Shown: piece by piece, positions 53,601 through 64,000 of the stretch
Layout: each line of letters opens with the position of its first letter
Position numbering within the stretch: the stretch's first letter is position 1
Source: Hanleya hanleyi
Taxonomy: Eukaryota > Mollusca > Polyplacophora > Lepidopleurida > Hanleyidae
Length of the DNA: 64,000 nucleotides
Direction of reading: 5' to 3'
Assembly (NCBI GenBank): GCA_036873755.1
Contig: JAVTVY010019471.1
Coordinates: 1-64,000, forward strand
Program-made: the position numbers and the translations under genes
The notes under the pieces: model-generated
The model's input: only the letters and a program-made list of their open reading frames with translations
What the model was told of the DNA's origin: nothing
Databases searched by the model: none

Positions 53601-56600
53601 CATCCTCTGCAGACATAGGTTAAGATATACCCTGCTCCAAATATGCAGGCTGGGCATATAGGAAAGACTGCATGCAGCTAAGTACAGATGTGTCAGAAAT
53701 AGACAGAGCTATGAGGCTGGATGCCACATGGTAGTGAGTTACATATGGTATGGAGAGAGCCTTTATATGGGAGTTTGCTACTGAAGATGAGCCCCTGATC
53801 TGGCTGTAACCAGATCTCTGTTTATCTCCTTCCTAATGGATATGGCAGACATGGGTGTTAAGATGGTTAAAATTCCCCCCACATGGAGACTGCATGTAAT
53901 CTCTTCCCCACATGAAGACTGCATGTAATCTCTTCACTGGGTGAATACATGTGTATAAGATTTAGTTACACTCAGCTGGATATATGTGATAATAGTGCTT
54001 CCAAATGGGAGAAAGAAGCAGACCATATAGCTGGTACCTAAACTGGGGGTGAATAGGGATGATTTGGGCAGTTGGAACATTGTAGCCATTTTCCTGTATG
54101 GCCATGCCCTGAAGTTGTACCATTTTACTTGTATGTCCACTAGTCTCTGTACAGTATTGTTATAAAAACTTCAATATCGACAGTGAATACGTAATTTTTT
54201 TTCAAAAAAGTGACTGTCCCTATTTACCCCAATGTTGGGACAGTCACCATTATTTTTCAGTTTATACCTATTATCCCCATGAATGAGATGGATAGAGACT
54301 ATGGCATAGTTTTAAAAAATAGCGCAATACTTCAGGGTCATTTTGAACCAGAGAAAGTGTTTGAAGTTAAATTATTTTTCAAAATTAGCGTTGTTGAGTC
54401 AGTTGGTGACTTTATCTTCAGATCAAAAAATAGATTTCTTGATTTTTAGGTTTAAACTGATTTACAAGTTTACAAAACAACTTATATGAAATACAGAACT
54501 GGCAAACAAAAATGCAATAATTTGAAAAAGAAAAAAAAATCCAATCTAGAAAAAAGTGTGTTTCTTAACAGGGTGAGCAGTTAGTTCCCATTGACACCAG
54601 ATTATAATCTACATTTTTGGAAAAGATGAAAAAAAAATAAAAAAAATTGGCTAGTCCAACTGAACTGAATTGTCTTTCAGTCCATGCATGTAGGACATTA
54701 TGGGCTACATGTAGGTCCTGATGCATAGCCAGATCATTCCTTCAGTAGTTCCAGTTGTACTGGCAAAGTTCTGAGTGTTTGGAGGAGGTACTAATTTTCT
54801 TAAAGGTGAAATGCAAAGGTTTTTAGATTCTCCTTTTACATGTTATATTGATTGAATAATGAAAGAAATACCTGTCTTTCTACTTCACTTGCACTTGGTT
54901 TAATTTGAATTATCTTATCTGCTAGAATCTTTTTACAAGTTGATATCCCTAGCCCAGCTGAATCCAGATTTGCAAAACGTCATCACTTATCTTTCCTCGA
55001 TTGTGACGTCAGATCAGCTGACCAGAGACTGAACGTTACAAGTATTGACGTCCGGCCATGTGGTATGACGTGACATTAGAAACTAGCGTCAAACAAGGGT
55101 AGATAAGCGATGTGGATTTCAATTCTGAAATCGGTCAGGCTTGAGATACCAACTTTGAAGCACTTATCAAAAGCTACCAGGAGACAAAATACTTCAAATA
55201 AAATGAAGCGAAGTAGATAGGCTGCTAGTTTCATCATTAACTAACCCATGAAGAATATAAAAAGGAAAATATGAAAACCTTTGCATTTCACCTTTAATCC
55301 AGGGTACCTAATTTGTTGTTTCACATCTGCAGAACTATCTGTTTTAAACAATGGATGTTTGCTCTTTCAGGTAGAAAGAAAAGAAAATACACAGTGTTTA
55401 GTATTTTTGGAGAATCCAGTTTTTGAATACGTTTTTTATATGCCCGCCAAAAGGCGGACGTATTATGTGATGGTGGTTTCCGTCCGTCTGTCCGGTTCTC
55501 GTGTCGGGTCTATATCTGGGACAGTTTCCTATCTACAGTTCCAATTTTTGGTGAGTGGATACCCTATGGGAAGACGATGTGTCGTGTACCAAAATGAAGG
55601 TCGAGGTCAGAGGTCAAAGGTCACTGGCCTAAAAAAGAGGAAATCGCTGAAGTGTTCGTGTCCGGTCTATATCTGTATATCTGTGAACATTTTCTATCCA
55701 CAGTTGCAATTTTTTGTGAGTGGATACGATAGGTGGAGACGATGTGTCGCGTACCAAAAGTTGAGGTCGAGGTCAAAGGTCACTGTTGCTTAAAATCAGG
55801 AAATCATTGATATTGACAGTTTTCTATCTACAGTTCTAATTTTTGGTGAGTGGATGCCCTAGGGGGGAACGATGTGTTGCATACCAAATGTAGGTCGAGG
55901 TCAAAGGTCAGTGTGACTGAAAAAATCAGAAAATCATTAATAATTTCTACTTTCTTTGTGAGTGGATTTAATAGGGGGAGATGAAGTGTCACATACTGAA
56001 AAAAAGGTCAAGGTCACAGGTCAAAGGTGATTGACCCCAAAATCAGGAAATTATTAAAAATAACATTTTTTTGTGTCAAAAGATATATTCGGGGGACACA
56101 ATGTGTTGCCTATCAAATTGTAGGTCAAGGTCAAAGGTCAAGGTCACTGTGACCCAAAATCGTGAAATTGTTAAAAATCATGATTTGTTGAGTCCATTGA
56201 GCAATTAAGGGGAGACGTTTTGTCGTGTACCAAAACTTAGATCCAGGTCAATAGTCAAGGTCACTGTGACCCCAGAATCAAAGTCAAAGGTCAGAGTGAC
56301 CTAAAAATCAGGAAATCAATAAAAAGTAGTTAATTTTTTTTGAGTGGATTCAATAGGGGGAAATGAAGTGTCGCATACCAAACATTAGGTCAAGGTCACT
56401 GTGACCCCAACATCAGGAAATTATTAAAAATCACATTTTTTTGTGTCAGTAGATACATTAGGGGGACACGATGTTTCACATACCAAAATGTAGGTCAAGT
56501 TCAAAGGTCAAGGTCACTGTGACCCCAAAATCGTGAAATTGTTAAAAACCATGATTTTTTGTGTCCATTGAGAAAATTACGGGGAGACGTTTTGTCATGT

Positions 56601-59600
56601 ACCAAAATTTAGGTCATGGTCAATAGTCAAGGTCACTGTGATCCCAGAATCAAGAAATCTTAAAAAAAATAAAAAATTGTGTCAGTAGATACATTAGGGG
56701 GACATGTGTCACAAACCAAAATGTAGGTCAAGGCCGAACATCAAGGTCACTGTGATCCTCAAAATCATGAAATTCATAAAAATCTGGATTTTTTTAATCC
56801 ATTGATACATTGAGGGAAGACGATGTGTCGTGTACCAAAATTTAGGTCAGGTCAAAGGTCAAGGTCACTGTGACCCCGAAATCAGGAAATCATCAAAAAT
56901 AACTTTTTTTCTGCCAGTTGATACACTAGAGGGACATGTGTTACATACCAAAATGTGGGTCAAAGGTCAAGGTCACTGTGACCCCAAAATCAAGAAATCA
57001 TTGAAAGTCACATTTTCATATGCCTGTCGAAGACGAGGTCGTGTAATGCGATGTTGCGTTCTGTTCATTCATCCATTAACACAAGTTGTCCATGTGATAT
57101 CTCGTTTCAAGGTATGATTGGAGCCATACATTTTGAGATCAATTTGTCAAAGGTCAAGGTCACAGTCCCTCAAAACTGAATCAAGTTTTCAGAGTTCTCT
57201 CCCCTACATGTTTATGGCATTTGTCCTGTGGAGTTGTCTCCCATGTTTGAAACAGCTACATTTAGTTAAACTGTTGTGAAATAAAAACCATACATTTACT
57301 AATTCAATGGGGAGACTTCATGAACTTCATATCTGTTTATTAACTCAAGAACAAAGGTTTACTTCATCACTTTCTTCTTCCTTCATGAAAAATTCTCTCA
57401 GCTGAAAGGAATCCATTTGCAGGAAAACTACTATTTTCTTGTGTTTTACTATTGTCGATTTCAGTGTGGGATATGTGAGCTCTCGGCTCTTGCTTGAAGG
57501 TCAACTAGTTACCAAGAGTTAAGCTCGTTAGTTTATCATTCAATATAAGATGTGATATATGTTACATTCTCAGAAGCACAAAATTGTAGACCTTTCTCTG
57601 GATTGCTACATGTAGCTACCAATTGGAATCAAGGCTATTAAACAACCTTGAAATTTGGACCAATGTTAATTCCAGATATATGGGCATCTTGTTATTTTTT
57701 GTCCCTTTCACCACCATGTCCCTATTCACCCCACTTTACAGTATATGTAGATCTGGGAACTGAAACTGTTGGATTCTGAAACTCAAGTTTCTAGCATTAA
57801 TCCATGTTCTTTGTATTTACAAGCCCCAAACTTCCAAATTATAGAAATAATGAATTTGTGAACATAATGTATTTGTGAACATAGAAGACTGAAAAAGTAT
57901 AGAAAGAATGAATTTGTGAACATCAGATTTGTAGAAGACTGAAAAATTAAAGGGAGAAATACTTTCTGAATATGAATTGTAAAAGACTGAAAAATTATAG
58001 GGAGAATGTATTTCCTTCCATGTACTGTAGGAACAGTTCATAGTGAAATAATGTTCAACAGAATTAACTTCATCAAAACCAACTACATTTATGTGGAAAC
58101 TGTTTTGAGTTTTAAATCTGTGGATAGAGTTGATGAAGGCTTGTCACAAATGATTCTTTGTCCCACCCGCATATCATTTAACCTATCACCTAATTTTTCC
58201 CATTATTTTCATTTATTTTCACTATTTGTTGTTTTTCCTACTTTGATGCACTTTCCAAGCAGTTTCTCATAAAATGTTCAAGTGAACCTCATTTTGCCCA
58301 ACAACCTGAAAGATATGTCACAGTTCACAATGGAAATGGCAAATAATATGATCTCCTGGAAAGTCTCATCTGGAAAGGTAACTCATTTGTTTAAACATTC
58401 CCAAACTTGGTGGCTGAATTTATTTCAAATAATGAGTATATAGTAAATAATGAAAAGTAAGACCCCAACCACATCGCTTTTGAAAAACAGTCAGACAGGA
58501 AACAAGGAAACAAGCTTCCTGACAAGCCAGTGTATCGATTAATCTGTTGCTATCGATGCACTGGCTTGGTTTGTTATACCGATAGCACTTCTGGATATAA
58601 ATAGATCAAGGGGTAACCTCTAAATCAACCGTATCAGTGAACATACTCAGCTAGCTGATTACGCCAATCTGCTGCGAGGTATGAGATGTGACAGGTTTGA
58701 ATTTCATGGTTGGCCAAACTACTTTGATGTCAGGCTGAAATCGACATCAGGATGCAAAACAAAAACTGCAGGCTTGAGATACCGACATGCTAATTCAAAA
58801 CAAGTGTGAAGGATGAAATGTACGAGATTGTATAATACAGGCAACGACTCAAGAACTCATCCTAACCACCAAAAATATCCACGTAAATGAAGGGATTTAG
58901 GATTTTCCTGGACTTGTGAAGATGGGAAACAAGTGTCGTTACCTTAATTATGACCAGTGCCACATAAAAGATATAACAGATTTCATGCATTTCTGCAGCT
59001 TGTTTGTTTAAGGTTTGAGTAATCAAAGTGAATAGAGCAGTGATAAACTGTTATACAGATATGTAGCAAAATAGTTAAGCTTCTTCTCAATCATCATCAA
59101 TACTATTATAATGACAGCATATGTGGAAAGCTATACTGTACAGCTATATAAATTTATGTATAATAATGTAAACACTGCACTTCTCAATGTTAACTGCACG
59201 CACATACATGTATATGCACCATCTGTAGACTGGTACCGTAGCAATTTTCTTTTTTTTCCTATCTACCTCCCTTAGTTTTGGATGTGCTCTGGCTTTGATG
59301 GTAAATGTCAGTTAGAACAGCTGACACTCATAGGAGGCATCCCCATTTCAGCACAGTAGGGGGGAACCCATCACTATATTGGTAGTGCATGTATATAAGT
59401 AAGGTAACACTTACTGCCTATACCCATGATACCAGCCTCTCTGTTTGGCTGTTTGCCCTTTTTCTTATGTTCCCCATACTTAAGTCAGGAATAGAATGGA
59501 TAGACTTTGAATGATGGTCCTTTATCAGCCCTAGGGATCTCAAAAACCAAGTCTGGTGGGCACTTATAAATGATTACTTGCTCTTCTTGCTGGCTAGAAC

Positions 59601-62600
59601 ACTATATAGACACATGGAACTAACAAATCTACATAGAATTGTAATTTGTTGGTGCTTCCAGAAGCTGCAGCTCAAATAAAGGTACATCCACACATTTCAA
59701 GATAAACCTTGACAAGTATTTGTTCAAATATATAAATGGATAATAGTATTACAAAGCACATGTAGTGCCATTATTTGAAGATTTTTTTATCAAGTCCTAC
59801 ATAAGTAAATTCTTTGGCTCTAACAGAGTAGAACAATATTGCAATACATGCACCTAGCTAGTCTGCTTCACCAAAATAAGTTTCGCCCAACCCTACCTAT
59901 ATATTTTCTGTTTAAAAAAAATTCGGTTGGCAAATGCAAAATCCCATATGCACTGAGCAATATTTAAAAAATACATTAATAATAAAAAAATATATTAAAA
60001 CCTACCTTTCAACCTATGCAACCTTATTTCCAATTCGGAAAACACAAATATTGCGGATTTCCTTATAGAACGTGTTACAAGTTACTTGTCAATGTTGTAC
60101 ACTGTTCTGATTTTAGGAGGGATGGATTCAGTGTGTTGAAAGAATGCATGTTAAGGCCGGCTTTCCAGTTTTGAAAGGGCAAGGCAGGGAATTTGTTGTA
60201 AATCAATTCATAGTTTCACTTTTTGATCAGTTTTCAATGAAATCTTGCAATACATTTTGATAACTTCTTGTTAATTCAATACCTGTGTTAACCTATTACT
60301 CTTTTGATGAATTTTATTAATTACATGTTTCTGCTCATGTTGACACATTCTGAAAAATTGTTACATGTATATTGAATATATTTTGATAACTTCTTGTTGT
60401 TCAATACATTTTGATAACAATGCATTCTGATAACTTGCTCATTCAATACATTTTGTCAACTAGTTGCTCATTCAATACATTCTGATAATTTGTTTCTCAT
60501 TCAATACATTTTGTCAACTGGTTGTTCATTCAATAAATTTTGATAACTTGTTGCTCATTCAATACATTTTGATAACTTGTTACTTTTTCAGTATATTTAA
60601 TAACTTGTGACTCATTCAATACAGTTTGTTAACTTGTTGCTCAGTTTTACAAACAAAATTGATGCTCTGACTGAAATGGGGCATGTTTCTTCATTTACAG
60701 TTCATTTAAACGGAAAGTCTGGACAAATTAACCATAAATTGCAGAGCCATCCATAGCATGTAGATCAACTCGGGTGTCACTTGCCAGCTGTGATTCACCT
60801 GCGCATCACATCGTATTGAACCAAAGAAAATCAGCTCGTTGACATAGATGTATATGATCATATCACAACACAGCAAAGTCATGTTCCAAAGGAGTACATA
60901 TGGATGTATAACCTGCAGTTTCATGTTCTGTTGATAAAGTCTGGCACATGTGTAATGCGTGGCTCCTGTGATTTTGGTGAATTATCACAGACCATCATGA
61001 CAGTGAAAACAGAGTTATAAAGATTTGATTTTTCAGGCAAGGCCTTGTCCGTATGATTGGTGATCATTGCAGAAAAAATCTGCAATTTGATTTTATTTAT
61101 TTTGCTTGTATCCTCAGATTAATTCAACTTATGGTAGAGTCTCTAATACATCGATCACTGGAAGTGCACTTTGAAGGAGGGCATCCCCGAAAAAACGTAG
61201 CGATTGAATGGACTCTTATTCTCAATGTTGATTTTGTTGTAAAAAGTAGGCAAGAATGAATTAGTGTTCCCAATATTTCTGCAGTCCTATTCTTTTTTAT
61301 ACGCCTGCTAAAAGGCGGACGTATTATGTGATGGCGGTTCCATCCGTGTGACCGTCCGTCCATCCGTCCATCCCTCGTTTCTGGTCTATACCTGGGATGG
61401 TTTTCTATATACATTTCCAATTTTTTGTGAGTGGGTACCCTACGGGGAGACGATGTGTCGCATACCAAAATGAAGGTCGAGTTCAGAGGTCAAAGGTCAC
61501 TGGCCTGAAAAACAGTAAATCACTGAAGCATTCGTGTCCAGTCTATATCTGTGAACGTTTTCTGTCCACAGTTGCAATTTTTTTGTGAGTGGACACACTA
61601 GGTGGAGACGATGTGTTGCATACCAAAATTGTTGCATACCAAAGGTCACTGTTGCCTAAAAATCAGGAAATCTTCGATCATTTTCTATCTACAGTTCTAA
61701 TTTTTGGTGAGTGAATGCCCCAGGGGGAGACCATGTGTTGCATACCAAATGTAGGTCGAGGTCAGAGGTCAAAGGTCAATGTCTTGTGACTAAAAAATCA
61801 GGAAATGATAGTGGATTCAATAGGGGGAAATGGAATGTCGCATACCAAAGATTAGGTCAAGGTCGAAGGTCAAGGTCACTGTGACCCCAAAATTATGAAA
61901 TTGTTAAAAATCATGATTTTTTGTGTCAATTGATGTATTAAAGGGGAGACGATTTTTCATATAGCAAAATTTATGTCAAGGTCACTGACCCCAGAATCAG
62001 AAATCTTTCAAAATTACTTCTTTTTTTGTGTCAGTGGATACATTAGGGGGACATGATGTGTCACGTACCAAATTTTTTGTGTCCATTGATACATTGAGGA
62101 AAGATGATGTGTAGTGTTCCAAAATTTAGCTCAAGGTCACTGTGACCCCAAAATCAATCATTAAAAATTTTTTTTTTTGTGCCAGTAAATACATTAGAGG
62201 GACACGATGTGTCATGGTCACTGTGACCTCAAAATCAAGAAATCATTAAAAATCACATTTTCATATGCCTGTCGAAGATGAGGTCATGTAATGCGATGTT
62301 GCATTCTGTCCATTCATCCATTAACATTTGTTGTCCATGCGATATCTCTAGTTTCAAGGTATGGATTGGTACCAAACTTTGGGTATACCTTACTCGCATG
62401 GCAAAGAGGAGCCATATTCATTTTGAGATCAATTTGTCAAAGGTCAAGGTCACAGCCTCCAAAAACTGAAAAACTCCCTATCTTCCTGAGCATATCATCA
62501 TGTTATAGTGAGATTACAGAAGTGTTCTGAAGGTTACACCCACAGATTATATTCCAGTTGATAAATTAAACTTCAGCAGCTGGAATCCCAGGCCAGATGA

Positions 62601-63617
62601 TAACAGAAAAGATGGCTGTAGTTATTAAAAGTCCCATTCAAAGAGACAATGCACGAGATGTCGATCTCAAAGGACTCCAAAGCCTACCAATGATTAAGAG
62701 TTTGTCCTTTAGAGCTTAATACAAAATAATTTAGTATTTAGCTCTAAAGGAAATAGACCTGTTTGAGCTTGTTCACCAACAAACAGAATTTAAGGTCTAA
62801 TATTCAGGTTTTGGTTTACGTTTCCACATAAACGTCACATGAAAACTCGTACATGATCAAAGTTTTGTTGGAAATGGCGATTGTGAAGAGGTGTGGGTGA
62901 TCATATTTAACGGAAGCTTAGATAAAATATTAAGCTAAAATTGGGGTGTAGGCCTACTCGAACGTCGATAGTGAGATTCATTTATTAGAGGGATTACCAT
63001 AGTTGCTTAATCTAGCAGAATATATCTGTGATTTCAATGCCCTGGAAATGTTTGAAATTTCAGGAAGTAATGGAGGTTTTTGTGGGAACCATTACAGAGC
63101 AAAACATTTTATTTGGGAATAATATAAATTTTGATTTTCAGATGGAAGTGAACTGTCTATGCACCCCTTTATCTTTATGAACTCCCTATGTGCCCCTTTA
63201 TCTGTATGCCCTTTGAATGCGAAAGCGAACCATCCCTTGATATCTCCTGGCTATGGGTCTGATTATCATGTTTCTGTCATTCTATTCTACAGACTGAGTT
63301 ACAGGGGTTGAAGCCTACAGTATACACAACAGCCATAGGTCAGGTGATCGCATCAACAGGCAGTCAGGAACAGCAGTTTGTCCAGGCATATCCTGCTGCT
63401 GCACACACCACGTCCAATGTCCAGACTGCCCAACCCGTCCCTGTACAGGTCAGCACAAGTGCTTCAGTGTTCACTGCTCCGGGCACGACCTACATGCAGC
63501 CTTCCTCGAGTATGTACACTCTGTCGAATCCAGCCTCCTTCAATACAACCACCACAAAGTCCAGCGGCATGTCCATGCAGTTACCTGCAGGAGGTATAAC
63601 TGCCATTATACAACCAG
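50285..63617 (+). CDS. SRF: Serum response factor gene (SRF), three coding exons visible, 3' end outside window
   Basis: MADS-box transcription factor that binds CArG boxes in the nucleus and drives immediate-early, muscle and cytoskeletal genes with TCF or MRTF partners. Exons: 50285-50698, 51466-51723 and 63293-63617, all joined in phase 0, with the last ending in phase 1 at a GT donor. Exon 1: low-complexity N-terminus, acidic DDDSDSDSE run, then MADS start GKKTKGRVKIKMEFIENKL at about residue 104. Exon 2: AYELSTLTGTQVMLLVASET, the rest of the MADS dimerisation region, and a C-terminal SAM-like extension to SPEQP. Exon 3: Gln/Ser/Thr/Pro-rich activation-domain sequence. Near-identity of the MADS box to other animal SRFs makes the call firm. 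Additional small exons in intron 2 cannot be excluded. Confidence 0.95.
50699..51465 (+). other. SRF intron 1
   Basis: 767-bp AT-rich intron with a pyrimidine-rich acceptor (TTATTATTTTCCAG). No other feature seen. Confidence 0.7.
51466..51723 (+). CDS. SRF: SRF exon 2 (MADS box second half, dimerisation region)
   Basis: 86 codons. AYELSTLTGTQVMLLVASET continues through GHVYTFATRKLQPMITSESG and KALIQTCLNSPEQP, then DQRMNPTGFEETELSY and an acidic end. Donor GTATAA at 51724. Confidence 0.95.
51774..52270. repeat. Palindromic GATATC repeat cluster II inside a decayed AGGTCA-type repeat
   Basis: 51936-52165 is a run of about ten copies of the self-complementary TTTCCGATATCGGAAA and variants, with spacers of 5-20 bp. 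It sits between GCATACTATGGCAA (51903) and its complement TTGCCATAGCATAC (52166). The outer flanks (TTTGTCTGTCTGTCC at 51827 and CATACCAAAATTGAAGTCAA with AGAGGTCAAGATCA at 52205-52240) are parts of the AGGTCA-rich repeat found at 55.4 kb. The palindromes therefore seem to have expanded inside a copy of that repeat. Confidence 0.8.
52271..53020. other. SRF intron 2, unremarkable stretch
   Basis: AT-rich intronic sequence; nothing recognised. Confidence 0.5.
53021..53322 (+). repeat. 28-bp minisatellite in SRF intron 2
   Basis: Nearly 11 tandem copies of a 28-bp unit, GGGTACCAGCTTTGTACAAG plus AAATGCGA, with few changes (CTTTG/ATTTG, GCGA/GCAA). The unit lacks stop codons in most frames, which creates long overlapping ORFs on both strands; these are not genes. 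Confidence 0.95.
53323..54799. other. SRF intron 2, unremarkable stretch
   Basis: A short direct duplication CCCCACATG(G/A)AGACTGCATGTAATCTCTTC is present at 53876-53936. No coding or RNA feature recognised. Confidence 0.5.
54800..55297. mobile_element. TTAA-flanked foldback element B
   Basis: The 490-bp element (54804-55293) begins AGGTGAAATGCAAAGGTTTT and ends with the complement (AAAACCTTTGCATTTCACCT). It is flanked by TTAA at 54800-54803 and 55294-55297. The centre holds TGACGTCA-like sites (near 55,004 and 55,046) and paired arms ATCACTTATCTTTCC / GTAGATAAGCGAT. It shares the AGGT...ACCT ends, TTAA flanks, length and CRE-like centre with element A (4790-5311), but internal sequence differs. 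Confidence 0.7.
55438..57175. repeat. AGGTCA-rich dispersed repeat, copy 1
   Basis: Begins TATGCCCGCCAAAAGGCGGACG, continues with TCCGTCCGTCTGTCC, then seven to ten diverged sub-units of 100-170 bp, each with GTGAGTGGAT, ACGATGTGT, CATACCAAA and AGGTCAAGGTCA or AGGTCAAAGGTCA. It ends with ATATGCCTGTCGAAGACGAG and a GTTGTCCATGTGATATCTC segment. AGGTCAAAGGTCA is a DR1-type nuclear-receptor half-site pair. Function as a receptor target is untested; the text is simply what the repeat contains. Confidence 0.75.
57176..60335. other. SRF intron 2, mostly unremarkable
   Basis: 57840-58015 holds three or four loose copies of a roughly 50-bp unit (AATTTGTGAACAT ... AGAAGACTGAAAAA). A short inverted pair CCAGTGCATCGATAG / ...CCAGTGTATCGATTAATC lies near 58,525-58,565. 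No exon could be recognised. Confidence 0.45.
60340..60650 (+). repeat. About 29-bp tandem repeat in SRF intron 2
   Basis: Eight to ten diverged copies of ATTCAATACATTTTGATAAC-TTGTTGCTC. Non-coding. Confidence 0.85.
60651..61295. other. SRF intron 2, unremarkable stretch
   Basis: No recognisable feature. Confidence 0.4.
61296..62470. repeat. AGGTCA-rich dispersed repeat, copy 2
   Basis: Same family and orientation as 55438-57175 but with fewer sub-units. Starts TATACGCCTGCTAAAAGGCGGACG, has TCCGTGTGACCGTCCGTCC, GTGAGTGGGTACCCTA, AGGTCAAAGGTCACTG, and ends CATATGCCTGTCGAAGATGAG with the same terminal segment. Confidence 0.75.
62471..63292. other. SRF intron 2, distal part
   Basis: A small hairpin CCTTTAGAGCT ... 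AGCTCTAAAGG lies at about 62706-62752. TTATTAGAGGGATTACCATAG occurs at about 62982 and again at 63869. The acceptor TCTATTCTACAG ends at 63292. Confidence 0.5.
63293..63617 (+). CDS. SRF: SRF exon 3 (activation domain, part)
   Basis: 108 codons plus one base. Starts TELQGLKPTVYTTAIGQVI and is rich in Gln, Ser, Thr, Ala and Pro (for example SSSMYTLSNPASFNTTTTKS), ending ITAIIQPG at donor GTCAGT. The LKPT and YTT segments parallel the region after the MADS/SAM domain of other animal SRFs. The remainder of the protein lies beyond the window. Confidence 0.8.
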
Positions 63618-64000
63618 GTCAGTTAATTCAGATTGACATGTATATGTTAATACCTCTAATAATTCAATCCCCCTATCATTTCAATCACTCCAAATTACAG
63701 GGACAAAATTCAGTTCTAATATTTAATCACCCTAAAAATTTATTGAAATAAAGAAGTAATTAATGATTGATTATATGCATGATTTAGAACCATTTTATCA
63801 ACTTTCTGTTCTAATAAATTTGATCACCTTCAGATTGTTTGATGAAAAATATCAGTTCCTGTAATTGAATTATTAGAGGGATTACCATAGATGGCTCTGG
63901 AGAGAGATTTATTGTCTTACTGCCATTTGTGTCCATTTTCAGCAACATTTAATCATTTTTAATAGACTTTTAATGAGACTTTCTTCTGCTAATGTCTTCT
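63618..64000 (+). other. SRF intron 3 (start)
   Basis: Follows the GTCAGT donor; AT-rich, with the second copy of the 21-bp TTATTAGAGGGATTACC motif at 63869. Nothing else seen. Confidence 0.5.

Overview
This window is metazoan nuclear DNA, most likely from a mollusc or another lophotrochozoan. It holds exons of two animal genes with canonical GT-AG introns: a FAM177-family gene and the serum response factor (SRF) gene. The rest is dense with animal mobile elements: DIRS-type tyrosine-recombinase retrotransposon, LINE tails, hAT-like and TTAA-flanked foldback elements, Polinton/Maverick, Penelope-like and Ty3/gypsy. The mollusc suggestion is an inference from repeats I associate with molluscs (AGGTCA-rich repeats at 55.4-57.2 and 61.3-62.5 kb; a 'gatatagcggaaatattg...' tail near 38.55 kb). 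No species is claimed.

Layout. 1-2.2 kb: 3' end of a DIRS-like element (end of RT-RNase H, overlapping complete tyrosine recombinase, repeat-rich tail). 2.2-9.8 kb: gene-poor DNA with two LINE C-terminal relics, a TTAA-flanked foldback element, a 1.36-kb hAT-like element with an 8-bp target duplication, and eight copies of a 13-bp motif. 9.9-15.8 kb: four FAM177 exons, plus strand; the first intron is mostly two minisatellites, and the first of these grew from the exon/5' splice-site junction itself. 15.8-19.6 kb: 3' flank and a foldback element.

19,654-32,836: a Polinton (Maverick) bounded by matching 16-bp termini, a 6-bp target duplication with one mismatch (CATGAA/CACGAA) and long terminal inverted repeats (about 2.5 and 2.0 kb). 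Its genes lie on the minus strand: two small ORFs, integrase with C-terminal chromodomain, a mucin-like membrane protein, packaging ATPase, a small basic protein, a proline-rich protein, minor capsid-like protein, a small Gly-rich basic protein, double-jelly-roll-type capsid protein and adenain-like protease. No DNA polymerase B is present and there is no room for one. Most genes carry frameshifts or stops. 33.3-37.8 kb: a decayed Ty3/gypsy element split by a Penelope-like element; 3' pieces of that Penelope family also sit inside the Polinton. 41,044-48,015: a second, inverted, end-truncated copy of the same Polinton family, with different lesions.

48-64 kb: the SRF gene, plus strand. Exon 1 carries the first half of the MADS box, exon 2 completes it, and a third exon lies at 63.3 kb; the gene runs off the right edge. 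A perfect CArG box and an adjacent ETS-like site lie about 335 bp upstream of the start codon, consistent with SRF autoregulation. The 11.6-kb second intron is full of tandem repeats, palindromic GATATC repeats, a TTAA foldback element and two AGGTCA-rich repeats.
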